Positions 17,179 through 25,253 of a stretch of DNA of 64,000 nucleotides are shown piece after piece. Numbering within the stretch: position 1 is the stretch's first letter; each line of letters begins with the position of its first letter. Under the pieces are notes generated by a model. The model was not told the DNA's origin. It worked only from the letters and a program-made list of their open reading frames with translations, and did not search any database. The DNA is from JBMYRH01 sp049602155 (GTDB lineage: Bacteria > Myxococcota_A > UBA9042 > PHBI01 > JBMYRH01): assembly GCA_049602155.1 (NCBI GenBank), contig JBMYRH010000001.1, forward strand, positions 372,001 through 436,000, read 5' to 3'. The translations under genes were made by a program, and so were the position numbers.

Positions 17179-18521
17179 ATCCCCATCTCCTGCTCACTGG
17201 TCCTCAACGCTTCGACCATCTTCAACAGCGCATCACGGCTGATCTCGAAGCGGGTGCTCTCATCCGAGAGCTGGCGCAGGTACGTGCGAAGTGGCGTTCC
17301 AAAATCCATCGCGAGATCGAAACGAGGTACCTCTCCGCGACGGTACGCCCCGAAGGTCTGAAGCTCCTCCGCCTCACTGAGGTTCGCCATCACGCGGCGT
17401 AGATCAGCCGAGGCCTGTCGATGGTTGAGGCTCACGACCTCGCTCATCACACGACTGGTGCTCTGGAGCACGTCAATCGCCGGGAAGTGCCCTTGCTCAG
17501 CGAGCTTACGGGACAACACGATATGCCCATCAGTCACCGCTCGAATGGCGTCGCCGATGGGGTCACCGAGGTCATCGGACTCCAAGAGCGCCGTGTAATA
17601 AGCCGTGATGGAGCCACCGTTGACCCCTGGACCTGCACGCTCAAGGAGCTGAGGGATGATTGCGAATGCAGAGGGCGGATAACCGCGGGTCGTCGGTGGC
17701 TCGCCAGTAGCGAGGCCAAGCTCACGCTGCGCCATGCAGACACGCGTCAAAGAGTCCATGAGCAGGAGCACTCGGAGCCCCTGGTCCCGGAAGTATTCAG
17801 CGATCGCAGTCGCAGTACGCGCAGCGCGGATACGCAACGCCACAGAGGTGTTGCTCGTCGAGGAGACGACCACCGAGCGGGAGAGGCCGTCTGGCCCAAG
17901 CTCCTGCTGAACAAAGCTCTTCACCTCGCGCGAACGCTCACCGATGAGGGCGACGACGGTCACGTCGGCTTCTGTGCTTCGCGCCATCATCCCGAGCATC
18001 GTGGACTTACCGACGCCAGCGCCGGCCATGATCACGAGGCGCTGCCCCTCGCCGCAGGTCAGCATGCCATCCACCGCGCGAATACCGACGGACAGCGGGC
18101 GCTCGATCAAGCCCCGCTCCATCGGGTTCAACGGCGGTGGCTGCAGCGGGTATCGCGCGCTCGCTCGCAGAGGCGCACCACCGTCGATCGGGCGCCCCCA
18201 ACCGTCGAGGACACGCCCCACCATGTCGTCACCGACAGGGACGGAAGGATCGTGGTCTACAGGCTCAATCTCGGTGCCCACTGTGATGCCACTCACCGCA
18301 GACAAAGGCATCAGGGAGACCTCTCCATCACGAAGGGCCACAACCTCGGCGGGCACGCTCTCGACGGCTCCAGGGATATGCAGGCGACACATCATCCCCA
18401 TCTTGGCGCCAGGCATCAGGCCTTGGAGGACCAAGCCGCCCACGCGGATCACGCGACCACTCAGTCGCACGGGGGGCTCTGCCTGCAAGGCATCGCGAAT
18501 CTCGGACCAAGGCAAACTCAT
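17175..18521 (-). CDS. fliI: Flagellar export ATPase FliI
   Basis: FliI is the ATPase of the flagellar type III export apparatus, related to F1 beta. The 448-residue product has the Walker A loop (GAGVGKSTMLG, inside LVIMAGAGVGKSTMLGMMAR), Walker B-type LRVLLLMDSLTR, the FliI block ERGLIERPLSVGIRAVDGML, and the EPPTTRGYPPSAFAIIPQLL segment. Length is normal. It overlaps fliH by 4 bp and the MotE-like gene by 4 bp, so ATPase, regulator and neighbour are made in step. Confidence 0.96.
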   Translation of the reverse strand: MSLPWSEIRDALQAEPPVRLSGRVIRVGGLVLQGLMPGAKMGMMCRLHIPGAVESVPAEVVALRDGEVSLMPLSAVSGITVGTEIEPVDHDPSVPVGDDMVGRVLDGWGRPIDGGAPLRASARYPLQPPPLNPMERGLIERPLSVGIRAVDGMLTCGEGQRLVIMAGAGVGKSTMLGMMARSTEADVTVVALIGERSREVKSFVQQELGPDGLSRSVVVSSTSNTSVALRIRAARTATAIAEYFRDQGLRVLLLMDSLTRVCMAQRELGLATGEPPTTRGYPPSAFAIIPQLLERAGPGVNGGSITAYYTALLESDDLGDPIGDAIRAVTDGHIVLSRKLAEQGHFPAIDVLQSTSRVMSEVVSLNHRQASADLRRVMANLSEAEELQTFGAYRRGEVPRFDLAMDFGTPLRTYLRQLSDESTRFEISRDALLKMVEALRTSEQEMGI

Positions 18522-19813
18522 TCGGAGTCCTCCTCGAGCGTCTCCTCCACAGAGACCTCCGACGGCTCATCTGCGTCGACGGAGTCGCCCTCAAGCTCAG
18601 TTGACTCATCAGCGGCCTCGACGAACTCCTCGGCGACTTCGCTCACCTCACTGGCAGACTCTGGCGGGGTCTCGTCGAGCGTCATGGAGCTCTCGTCAGC
18701 CTCACTCTGCAATCGCTCGGCGTCCTCGGTAAGGCGCGCCAAATCGGAGCGCTCATCAAGGGCCTCGGGTGGGGTCATCGTCTCTGAGACGATCTCCGCC
18801 GCGGACTCGGCCGCGTGGTGAATCAGCGCCGGGCTGATGGCCTCGGCCAAACGCTCGAGCTGAACATCCCAGCGGGCATCGACCAAGCCATCCTCAAAGT
18901 CCACGATGCAAGCCCCGCGAGGCATGCTCTCGAGCGGACGTACAGCGACATCGACCAAGCGGCCCGTGATCGCCTCAGCGCGCGCAGCGCCATGCTCACG
19001 AAGTAGGGGCGCATCCTCGGGGTGACAACGCACAGTCAGCTCGGAGAGCGGGCCGGCGATCTCAAGTGCCCCGTCGAGTGACGCGAGCACCGTCTCGGGG
19101 TCGAGCTCTGCCGTGCGTCGAAGGATCGTCGCTGCCAACTCCACCGACAGGCGCAATAGATTCTGAACAAAGTCCTTCGAGACGTCTTGCGCAGCACGTT
19201 GAAGGGCCTCAGAGCCCTCGAGATAAGGAATTTGAAGGGCCTCAATCGTCGCATCGAGGGCCGCCTCAGCCTGAGCCTCGGTCGCCTCACAGTTGGCACA
19301 TGTCTCCGGCTCGTCCGCGACGAACTCAGGCTCAACCAAGGTCTCATCGAGGACGTCAGCGACCTCCTCTGAGTCCGAGTACCCGTCCGACCCCAATGCC
19401 GCACTATCGCCGGCCTCAGCGCCTTCCTCAGACAGATCCGCTGCAGCCTCTGAGGCTGCGTCGCCAGAAACGACAGTTTCGGCCCCTTCCACCACCTCTG
19501 CGTCAGTCAACTCGGACGCGAGGTGCGTATCGTCAGCCTGACCGTCGACGTCATCGGACGCCATGGCGGCATCGACGTCGACCCCGCCAGCATCAGCACC
19601 CTCGACGACTGAGTCTGCCTTGACGTCCTGAGTGATCAGGGCACCAAGGCCCTCTTCAACCACATCCTGTCGCTCAAAGAGCGACCAGGGGCGGACATCT
19701 TGAGGCCGCGGGTCGAAGAGCCCAGTGGCCTCCACAGTCTCCTCAGAGCCCTCAACAGGCGTAAAGAGAGGGCGCGGCTCTGTGCCCTGGTCTTGGCGAT
19801 TACCCGGGCTCAC
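18518..19813 (-). CDS. fliH: FliH, export ATPase regulator, with long acidic extensions
   Basis: FliH binds FliI and links it to the C ring. The recognisable FliH core is residues about 200-325 (SKDFVQNLLRLSVELAATIL, ELTVRCHPEDAPLLREHGAA, SMPRGACIVDFEDGLVDARW). At 431 residues the protein is nearly twice the usual length. The extra sequence is an N-terminal region of about 190 residues and a C-terminal tail of about 100, both very rich in Glu, Asp, Ser and Ala. A CxxC pair (CANC) lies just before the core. The start is GTG 19813, overlapping the fliG stop. Confidence 0.82.
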   Translation of the reverse strand: MSPGNRQDQGTEPRPLFTPVEGSEETVEATGLFDPRPQDVRPWSLFERQDVVEEGLGALITQDVKADSVVEGADAGGVDVDAAMASDDVDGQADDTHLASELTDAEVVEGAETVVSGDAASEAAADLSEEGAEAGDSAALGSDGYSDSEEVADVLDETLVEPEFVADEPETCANCEATEAQAEAALDATIEALQIPYLEGSEALQRAAQDVSKDFVQNLLRLSVELAATILRRTAELDPETVLASLDGALEIAGPLSELTVRCHPEDAPLLREHGAARAEAITGRLVDVAVRPLESMPRGACIVDFEDGLVDARWDVQLERLAEAISPALIHHAAESAAEIVSETMTPPEALDERSDLARLTEDAERLQSEADESSMTLDETPPESASEVSEVAEEFVEAADESTELEGDSVDADEPSEVSVEETLEEDSE

Positions 19814-20871
19814 AGTGTGTCACCGGGTCGCAGGTTGACGCTGCCTTCCTCGGCCAACCGAAGGATGGTCTCGATCATCTCGCCCTGAGCCTCTTCAACC
19901 TGACCAAGGCTCACCGGACCGCTCGCCTCCATATCGTCGAGGACGATCTGTGCGGCGCGACTCGACATGTTGGAGAGGATGTACGCCTTGAGCTCTCCGG
20001 TCGCACGCTTAAGCGCCACCGAGAGCTTCTGGCCATCCACCTCGCGTAAGAGCATCTGCACCTCGCGAGCGTGAAGTTTGAGGATGTCCTCGAAGATGAA
20101 CATCCGGCTACGCAGGTCTTCAGCCAGCTCGGCATCGACGGCCGCCAGGCCCTCAAAGATAGCGACTTCGGAGTCTGCGCCGACCTTCTTAAGCAAGTCG
20201 ACTGCACGGTTGGTGCCGTCCACCTGGACGGGCAGCGTCGCGTCTGCAGGCCGCAGTTCGCGGTTCACAGTCTCAGCCAACTCAGCGATGACGTGCGCAG
20301 GCACGGTGCGGAGGGTCGCGATACGCGCGACGATGTCAGTCCGCGTCTCAGGCATCATGAGGTTCATTACCTCTGCACCAAGCTCGGGATCGAGCAGCGA
20401 GAGGACGACAGCGCTGACCTGCGGGTGCTCACGCATGAGCAGCTTGGCGAAGGCTGGAGGGTCCTCGCCAGCAGCGCGCTGCAGTTGCTCGGTCGCACCG
20501 CCAGAGTCTGTACCAAGGATCGCAGCCAGGCGGTCGTTTCCAAGTGCATCCGCTGCGATTCGGTGGAGTGCATGTCCATCGGGGGAGATGCCCAAGGAGG
20601 TGCGGTGCACCTCATCGATGAGCGACTCCAGGGTCGCGACGATCTCCTCAGCCTCAACATCTCCCAGCGTCTCGGCGCGCGCCAAGATCGTCTCGATGTC
20701 ACGTGGCTTGAGGTGACGGAAGATCTTCCGCGCCGTCTCTTGCCCAAGGACCATGACCGCGATCGCCGCTCGGCGGATGCTGTCCACAGGCCCAGTCTGG
20801 GGCAGGCTCATAGGAGCCTCTTCGACGACCTCGGGGGTCTCAACTTCGGTCTCGGTGACGTCCTCGCTCAT
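19810..20871 (-). CDS. fliG: Flagellar motor switch protein FliG
   Basis: FliG is the rotor protein that receives torque from MotA. The 353-residue product has a disordered 25-residue N-terminus, FliG_N (SIRRAAIAVMVLGQETARKI), the middle domain (LMREHPQVSAVVLSLLDPEL with the EHPQ motif) and the C-terminal torque domain (MFIFEDILKLHAREVQMLLR, then LSNMSSRAAQIVLDDMEASG). Length and all three domains are intact. It overlaps fliF and fliH by 4 bp each. Confidence 0.97.
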   Translation of the reverse strand: MSEDVTETEVETPEVVEEAPMSLPQTGPVDSIRRAAIAVMVLGQETARKIFRHLKPRDIETILARAETLGDVEAEEIVATLESLIDEVHRTSLGISPDGHALHRIAADALGNDRLAAILGTDSGGATEQLQRAAGEDPPAFAKLLMREHPQVSAVVLSLLDPELGAEVMNLMMPETRTDIVARIATLRTVPAHVIAELAETVNRELRPADATLPVQVDGTNRAVDLLKKVGADSEVAIFEGLAAVDAELAEDLRSRMFIFEDILKLHAREVQMLLREVDGQKLSVALKRATGELKAYILSNMSSRAAQIVLDDMEASGPVSLGQVEEAQGEMIETILRLAEEGSVNLRPGDTL

Positions 20872-22616
20872 GCGGCCTCCTCCTCTTCATCAGCCGTGAT
20901 GGGCGGGTTAAGCCATCGCTCCACAACGAGAGCGACCTGCGACAGGTCTTCCTCGCTCAGGCCAATGGCTCGGGCCCGGAGCGACAGAATACGCTGCTCG
21001 AGCTCTTTTTGGCTCGGCGCCGGTTGATGCAAGTCGGCCAGGTACTGCTCATCAGCGCCGTCAGCGTCGACACGCGCTGCCTCAAGCTCCGCCTCTAAGC
21101 GACGTGCCTCGGCTTCATGGGAGGCAATCAAAGCCGCCTCAAGCTCACGCTGACGACGGCGAGCGCGCATCCACAACCCAAGCCCAATCACGACAGCCAA
21201 GAGGCCGAAGACGGAGGAGCCGATGAAGACGGGGTCGGTGTAGAAGGCTGGCGCGACGGGACGAACGACGGGCTCGGCGTCCCAGAAGGGCATCGCCACG
21301 ACCTCGACTTGGTCACCACGGTTGGCGTCGATACCGACGGCCTTGGCGACCAGGCTGCGGTAGCGATCGAGCTCCGCCTCGTTGACGCCCACGGTGCCAT
21401 CTTCATCAGTCAAGTTGTGCACGATGACACCCACAGACAGGCGCTTCACACGTGCATGAGGAGACTCACTGCGGCGAGTCCGCTTGTCGATCTCGTAGTT
21501 CTTAATGTGATCGAGTCTCTCGGTGCTCGCGGGGATGGTCGCGGGGGAGTTGGAAGCTGCAGCCTGCGCGCGGTCCGGCACGTTCGTCGGGGTACCGGGC
21601 GCCCCCTGAGCGATGTTCGTCTGAGTCTCAGACGTCTCATTCTTCTCACGCTCAGAGCGGATGACCTGACTCTCGGGGTTGTAGGTCTCCTCGGTCTCCG
21701 TGACGCGCGAAAAGTCGAGCTCGACAGCGACCTGAGCGCGGACATGCCCCTCCCCGAAGACGGGCTCCAGGAGGCGCATCACGCGACGCTCAATGTTGGA
21801 CTCCATCTTTGTCTGAATCTTAAGCGCAGACATCGACTCTTCGTCGTTCCAACCCTCGTCCTCAGGACCGGCGAGCATGATGCCCTTCTGATCAACGACG
21901 GAGACGTTCTCTGGCTCGAGGCGCTCGACGCCACTGGCGACGAGTTGACGGATAGCCTCGACCTGACGCCGCGTCAGTGCGACGCCATTCTTGAGGGTCA
22001 GCTGCACAGAGGCCGTCGGCGTGATCTCGTCCTCAACAAAGAGGCGACGCTCGGGGAGCACGAGGTGAATGCGTGCACGTTGCACCGTGGCCATGTGCTG
22101 AATCGTCCGAGAAATCTCACCCTCGAGGGCGCGATGATAGTTCACCTTCTCGGCGAAGGTAGAGCGACCAAGCTCGCTCTTATCGAAGAGCTCGAAGCCG
22201 ACGGAGCGACCGCTAGGCATATTGCTCGCAGCGACCTCGATGCGAGCCTCATGCAGGCGCTCCTCAGCGACGAGGATGGTGCCCATCGAGGCCAACTTAT
22301 AAGGGATGGCCTTGGCCTGCAGAGCGTTGATAGCGGCCTGCTGGTCCTCAGGATCCATGCCTCGCACAAGCGTGTTCCAGGACGGCGCGGTCGCGGCCGC
22401 GTAAGCCAAGACCGAGACTCCTATCAACATCGCCGCCAGGACACCGAGCGTGGCGTAGCGTTGATTGCTGCCAGCCTGCGTCCAGAACTGGTCATAGACC
22501 CGCTCGAACCAGCTTCCCTGAGGCGACTGCGCAGCGGCCTCGGCTCCGGAGTTGGTTCCGGTCGCCGCGTCGGTCGCGGGGCGCGTCTCTGGTGTATCGT
22601 CAAACTCGTCAACCAT
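20868..22616 (-). CDS. fliF: MS-ring protein FliF
   Basis: FliF forms the MS ring in the inner membrane. The 582-residue product has a cytoplasmic N-terminal stretch, a first membrane helix (YATLGVLAAMLIGVSVLAYA), the YscJ/FliF ring-building domain (NTLVRGMDPEDQQAAINALQ and NYHRALEGEISRTIQHMATV, ARIHLVLPERRLFVEDEI), the FliF_C domain with VRAQVAVELDFSRVTETEET, a second membrane helix (VFIGSSVFGLLAVVIGLGLW) and a C-terminal FliG-binding tail. It lies 15 bp after fliE. Confidence 0.97.
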   Translation of the reverse strand: MVDEFDDTPETRPATDAATGTNSGAEAAAQSPQGSWFERVYDQFWTQAGSNQRYATLGVLAAMLIGVSVLAYAAATAPSWNTLVRGMDPEDQQAAINALQAKAIPYKLASMGTILVAEERLHEARIEVAASNMPSGRSVGFELFDKSELGRSTFAEKVNYHRALEGEISRTIQHMATVQRARIHLVLPERRLFVEDEITPTASVQLTLKNGVALTRRQVEAIRQLVASGVERLEPENVSVVDQKGIMLAGPEDEGWNDEESMSALKIQTKMESNIERRVMRLLEPVFGEGHVRAQVAVELDFSRVTETEETYNPESQVIRSEREKNETSETQTNIAQGAPGTPTNVPDRAQAAASNSPATIPASTERLDHIKNYEIDKRTRRSESPHARVKRLSVGVIVHNLTDEDGTVGVNEAELDRYRSLVAKAVGIDANRGDQVEVVAMPFWDAEPVVRPVAPAFYTDPVFIGSSVFGLLAVVIGLGLWMRARRRQRELEAALIASHEAEARRLEAELEAARVDADGADEQYLADLHQPAPSQKELEQRILSLRARAIGLSEEDLSQVALVVERWLNPPITADEEEEAA

Positions 22617-22631
22617 CGTTCAGCCCTTTGG

Positions 22632-22946
22632 TTAGACCTGCAACCGAGCGATCTCTTGGTAGGCAGCGATCGCGCGCGTGGTAGCCACGGTAGTGAGGCG
22701 AAGGGAGAGATCAGAGCGAGCGATGGAGGTCATCAGCTCGTGGACAGGGACGTCTTCCCCGGCCGCGAACTGCTCCGCGAGCTGCTCTGAGTGCTTTACA
22801 GCGCTGTCGGTGCTTCCCAGCGCCGACTCGAGGACGGCCATAAAGCCACCATCCTCACCGCTCTTAGGCGCCTGGCCGACACCGTCAGGGCGGCGAAGCC
22901 CTGTGACGTCTCCAAGCGGCATGTGACTGGCGTTAATCTCCAACAT
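22632..22946 (-). CDS. fliE: FliE, MS ring-rod junction protein
   Basis: FliE joins the MS ring to the rod and is the first exported protein. The 104-residue product matches the family in size and has the C-terminal motif (VPVHELMTSIARSDLSLRLT then TTRAIAAYQEIARLQV). It is located between flgC and fliF in the conserved flgB-flgC-fliE-fliF order, 5 bp after flgC. Confidence 0.92.
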   Translation of the reverse strand: MLEINASHMPLGDVTGLRRPDGVGQAPKSGEDGGFMAVLESALGSTDSAVKHSEQLAEQFAAGEDVPVHELMTSIARSDLSLRLTTVATTRAIAAYQEIARLQV

Positions 22947-22951
22947 CGCGA

Positions 22952-23398
22952 TTACCTCCCGATGTCCATCGCTCGCGTGATCATGTCGCGGAGCGTTTGA
23001 AAAGACTGGGCATTCGCCTCGAAGGAGCGGCTGGCGGCGATCATATCCACCATCTCCTCCACAGGGTTGACGTTGGGCAACTCCACGTTGCCGTTCTCGT
23101 CAGCGTCCGGGTGGCCGGGATCGAACACGATGGGCCCTGGGACGTTGTCCTCTTGGACTTCGCTGATCTCCACGCCGCGGAGCGACAGGTCGACCGCTGC
23201 AGATTTAGGCGCGCCATCTTTCATGGCCTCGGCCCAGCCTTGCGGCAAGGTCGTACGGAACACGGCCTCTTGGCGCTTGTATGGCCCGCCATCCTCGGTG
23301 CGCGTCGTGGACGCGTTCGCGATGTTCGAGCTGATGACGTGAAGTCGCGCCCTCTGGGCCGACATACCACCGCTCGCAATGTTGAGTCCTTTAAACAT
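22952..23398 (-). CDS. flgC: Proximal rod protein FlgC
   Basis: FlgC is a proximal rod subunit. The 148-residue product starts MFKGLNIASGGMSAQRARLH, followed by the rod motif (VISSNIANASTTRTEDGGPY) and the FlgC-type GPYKRQEAVF, and ends with VEEMVDMIAASRSFEANAQS. Length is normal. It lies 18 bp after flgB and 5 bp before fliE. Confidence 0.95.
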   Translation of the reverse strand: MFKGLNIASGGMSAQRARLHVISSNIANASTTRTEDGGPYKRQEAVFRTTLPQGWAEAMKDGAPKSAAVDLSLRGVEISEVQEDNVPGPIVFDPGHPDADENGNVELPNVNPVEEMVDMIAASRSFEANAQSFQTLRDMITRAMDIGR

Positions 23399-23416
23399 CA
23401 GTTCTACCTCTTAGCC

Positions 23417-23845
23417 TTAGCCCTGACTCATCGTGGAGATGAGCTCGGTGAGGATATTGAATCGGCGTCGCGTCACTTCCAGCACCGTCTGGTAGCTGGT
23501 TGAGTTCTCCACGAGGCGCGCCATCTCCTTGTCGAGATCCACGCCGTTGTCATCGAGGCTGTTGGTCACATCGGCGCGGACAACGACCTCGGCAGCCTCA
23601 CGGCTCTCCTCAATCCAACCCGACATGTGCATCGCGTTAGTCTTGTGAAACCCGGGGGGGTTCGGATCGGCGTCGGCGCCGTTCTCGATGGCGTCTTGAA
23701 GGGCGCCCTCAAAGGCGAGGTCAACAGGCCGGTAATTCGGCGTGTCCACGTTCGCGAGGTTCGCGGTCAAGAGCTGCTGTCGCTTGAAACGCAGGCTCAA
23801 AGCCTGGTCCAGGACCGCTCCAGTCTTGTCATTGACGATCGCCAT
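23417..23845 (-). CDS. flgB: Proximal rod protein FlgB
   Basis: FlgB is the rod subunit nearest the MS ring. The 142-residue product has the N-terminal signature (SLRFKRQQLLTANLANVDTP then NYRPVDLAFEGAL), the central DGNNVDLDKEMA-like block in the form NGVDLDKEMARLVENSTSYQ, and the C-terminal helix. Its ATG overlaps the stop of the upstream regulator gene (TAATG), which ties rod synthesis to that regulator's message. Confidence 0.94.
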   Translation of the reverse strand: MAIVNDKTGAVLDQALSLRFKRQQLLTANLANVDTPNYRPVDLAFEGALQDAIENGADADPNPPGFHKTNAMHMSGWIEESREAAEVVVRADVTNSLDDNGVDLDKEMARLVENSTSYQTVLEVTRRRFNILTELISTMSQG

Positions 23846-24927
23846 TAGTTGCCTCCCTGACCAGCGACAGCACGCAGGCCACTCGGGCTGGTCGTGCCGC
23901 GCGAAGGCGCCGGCACCACAACCCCACGGGCGCGGTAGTCACGAAGTCGATTTCTCAGAGTTCGAATGCTGATGCCGAGCTGACTGGCCGCGTGAGTACG
24001 GTTGCCAGCGCAAGCCGCCAACACTTGGAGGATCGTGTCCTGCTCCATCTCGGCGAGGCTGGCTGCAGGTGCGAGCATGGGTGCAGTCGCTGCAGCAGGT
24101 GTCACCGGCCGGCCCATGTCACCATCGAGCAAGATGTGATGAACCTCGATGGTCTCATCGGGGTTCAAGATCAAGGCGCGCTCGAGCACGTTGTGCAGCT
24201 CTCGCACGTTGCCTGGCCAGGCCCACGTCATCAAGCGCGCCATCGCAGCCTCGTCGATGCCAGGGACGGAGCGCCCGAAGCGCTCGCTGAGTCCCTCAAG
24301 GATCGAAGCGCTCAGGCCAGCGAGGTCCTCTTTCCGCTGACTAAGGGGCGGAAGGTGGAGGGGGAAGACGTTGAGGCGGTAGTAGAGGTCCTCGCGGAAC
24401 GTGCCCGCATCGACCATCTGGCGGAGATCACGGTTCGACGTGGCGATGATGCGCACGTCCACCGAGATGGGGGACATCCCGCCGACCCGATGAATCTCGC
24501 GCTCTTGGAGGACGCGCAGCAGACGAGTCTGCAACGGCAAGGGCATCTCGCTGATCTCATCGAGAAGCAGCGTACCGGTGTGCGCGGACTCAAAGCGACC
24601 GATGCGGCGCTCAGTCGCGCCACTAAACGCGCCGCGCTCGTGACCGAAGAGCTCGCTCTCAATCAAATTCTCAGGGATGGCACCACAGTTGACTGCGACA
24701 AAAGGACGGTCAGCGCGAGGGGAGCTGGTGTGAATGAAGCGGGCCATGACCTCTTTACCGGTACCGCTCTGACCCGTGAGAAGGATGGAGGCCGGCGTGC
24801 GGGCGACGCCCGACGCAAGCTGAAGGGCGCGACACATGGCCGGGTTGTTGCTTGTCAGCAACGGACCACTCGCGCTCCGCCCTCGGGGCGTCTCCATCGG
24901 TGGTTGTTGTCTCATGGGCATCGTCAC
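23845..24927 (-). CDS. Sigma-54-dependent activator without receiver (FlrC/FlgR-like)
   Basis: This AAA+ enhancer-binding protein should remodel RNA polymerase-sigma-54. Of the possible starts, GTG 24927 has AAGGAG 7 bp upstream; GTG 24933 is too close to it. The product (about 360 residues) has only a short N-terminus, then Walker A (TGQSGTGKE), the sigma-54 contact loop as GAFSGA instead of GAFTGA, Walker B (GTLLLDEISEMP), and a Fis-type helix-turn-helix (GNRTHAASQLGISIRTLRNR). No receiver, GAF or PAS domain is present. It is the first gene of the flgB-flgE operon and probably activates its own promoter. Confidence 0.9.
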   Translation of the reverse strand: MTMPMRQQPPMETPRGRSASGPLLTSNNPAMCRALQLASGVARTPASILLTGQSGTGKEVMARFIHTSSPRADRPFVAVNCGAIPENLIESELFGHERGAFSGATERRIGRFESAHTGTLLLDEISEMPLPLQTRLLRVLQEREIHRVGGMSPISVDVRIIATSNRDLRQMVDAGTFREDLYYRLNVFPLHLPPLSQRKEDLAGLSASILEGLSERFGRSVPGIDEAAMARLMTWAWPGNVRELHNVLERALILNPDETIEVHHILLDGDMGRPVTPAAATAPMLAPAASLAEMEQDTILQVLAACAGNRTHAASQLGISIRTLRNRLRDYRARGVVVPAPSRGTTSPSGLRAVAGQGGN

Positions 24928-24968
24928 GGTCACACTCCTTGTGGTTTCCGCTTGACCGCCAGCCTAAG

Positions 24969-24987
24969 ATGCACGCACCGTGCCAAA
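24969..24987 (-). promoter_or_regulatory. Sigma-54 (-24/-12) promoter of the activator-flgB-flgE operon
   Basis: On the minus strand TTTGGCACGGTGCGTGCAT has the invariant GG and GC exactly 10 bp apart and matches YTGGCACGNNNNTTGCW nearly fully. Transcription would start near 24959, about 30 nt before the GTG of the activator gene, with its ribosome-binding site in between. Confidence 0.85.
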
Positions 24988-25039
24988 GAGCAGACCAGCC
25001 ACCCGGTCACACGTTTAGCCACCTTCACGATGGTCTAAT

Positions 25040-25090
25040 GTCAAGGGTTTGACGGCATTGACGGTGGTGATCGTCAAGGCTCTGACGGCA
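25040..25090. promoter_or_regulatory. Tandem palindromic repeat, candidate enhancer (UAS)
   Basis: Two 18-bp units, GTCAAGGGTTTGACGGCA (25040-25057) and GTCAAGGCTCTGACGGCA (25073-25090), match at 15 of 18 positions and start 33 bp apart, about three helical turns. Each is itself a palindrome (GTCAA-N4-TTGAC; GTCA-N6-TGAC), and the DNA between them is another (TTGAC 25058-25062, GTCAA 25073-25077). They lie 55-120 bp upstream of the minus-strand -24 element, the normal place for enhancer-binding protein sites. Confidence 0.65.
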
Positions 25091-25222
25091 AATTTCGCCG
25101 CCTTGCCGGGTCGTTCTTGCCGGGTAGGCCTGTGACGTTGCCCACGCGAGCGTCCCCGCGCATGGCGTGCGTTTCTTGACCAGCCCCCCTATGCGGCCCA
25201 CGCTTATGCCGTTGGCGAGCCG

Positions 25223-25239
25223 TTGGCCCGCTTGATGCA
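25223..25239 (+). promoter_or_regulatory. Candidate sigma-54 promoter before the second activator
   Basis: TTGGCCCGCTTGATGCA has GG and GC 10 bp apart and a good match to the -24/-12 consensus. The predicted start point (about 25250) is only a few bases before the ATG at 25254, so the message would be nearly leaderless. Either that is real or the gene is mainly read from elsewhere. Confidence 0.45.
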
Positions 25240-25253
25240 GGGACGTCGACAGG

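Noticed and set aside
17421..18821. 466-codon plus-strand frame opposite fliI.
   Set aside because: It is opposite the clearly conserved fliI and fliH; long antisense frames are expected in GC-rich DNA.
21117..22790. 557-codon plus-strand frame opposite fliF.
   Set aside because: It mirrors the fliF gene and has no protein features of its own.
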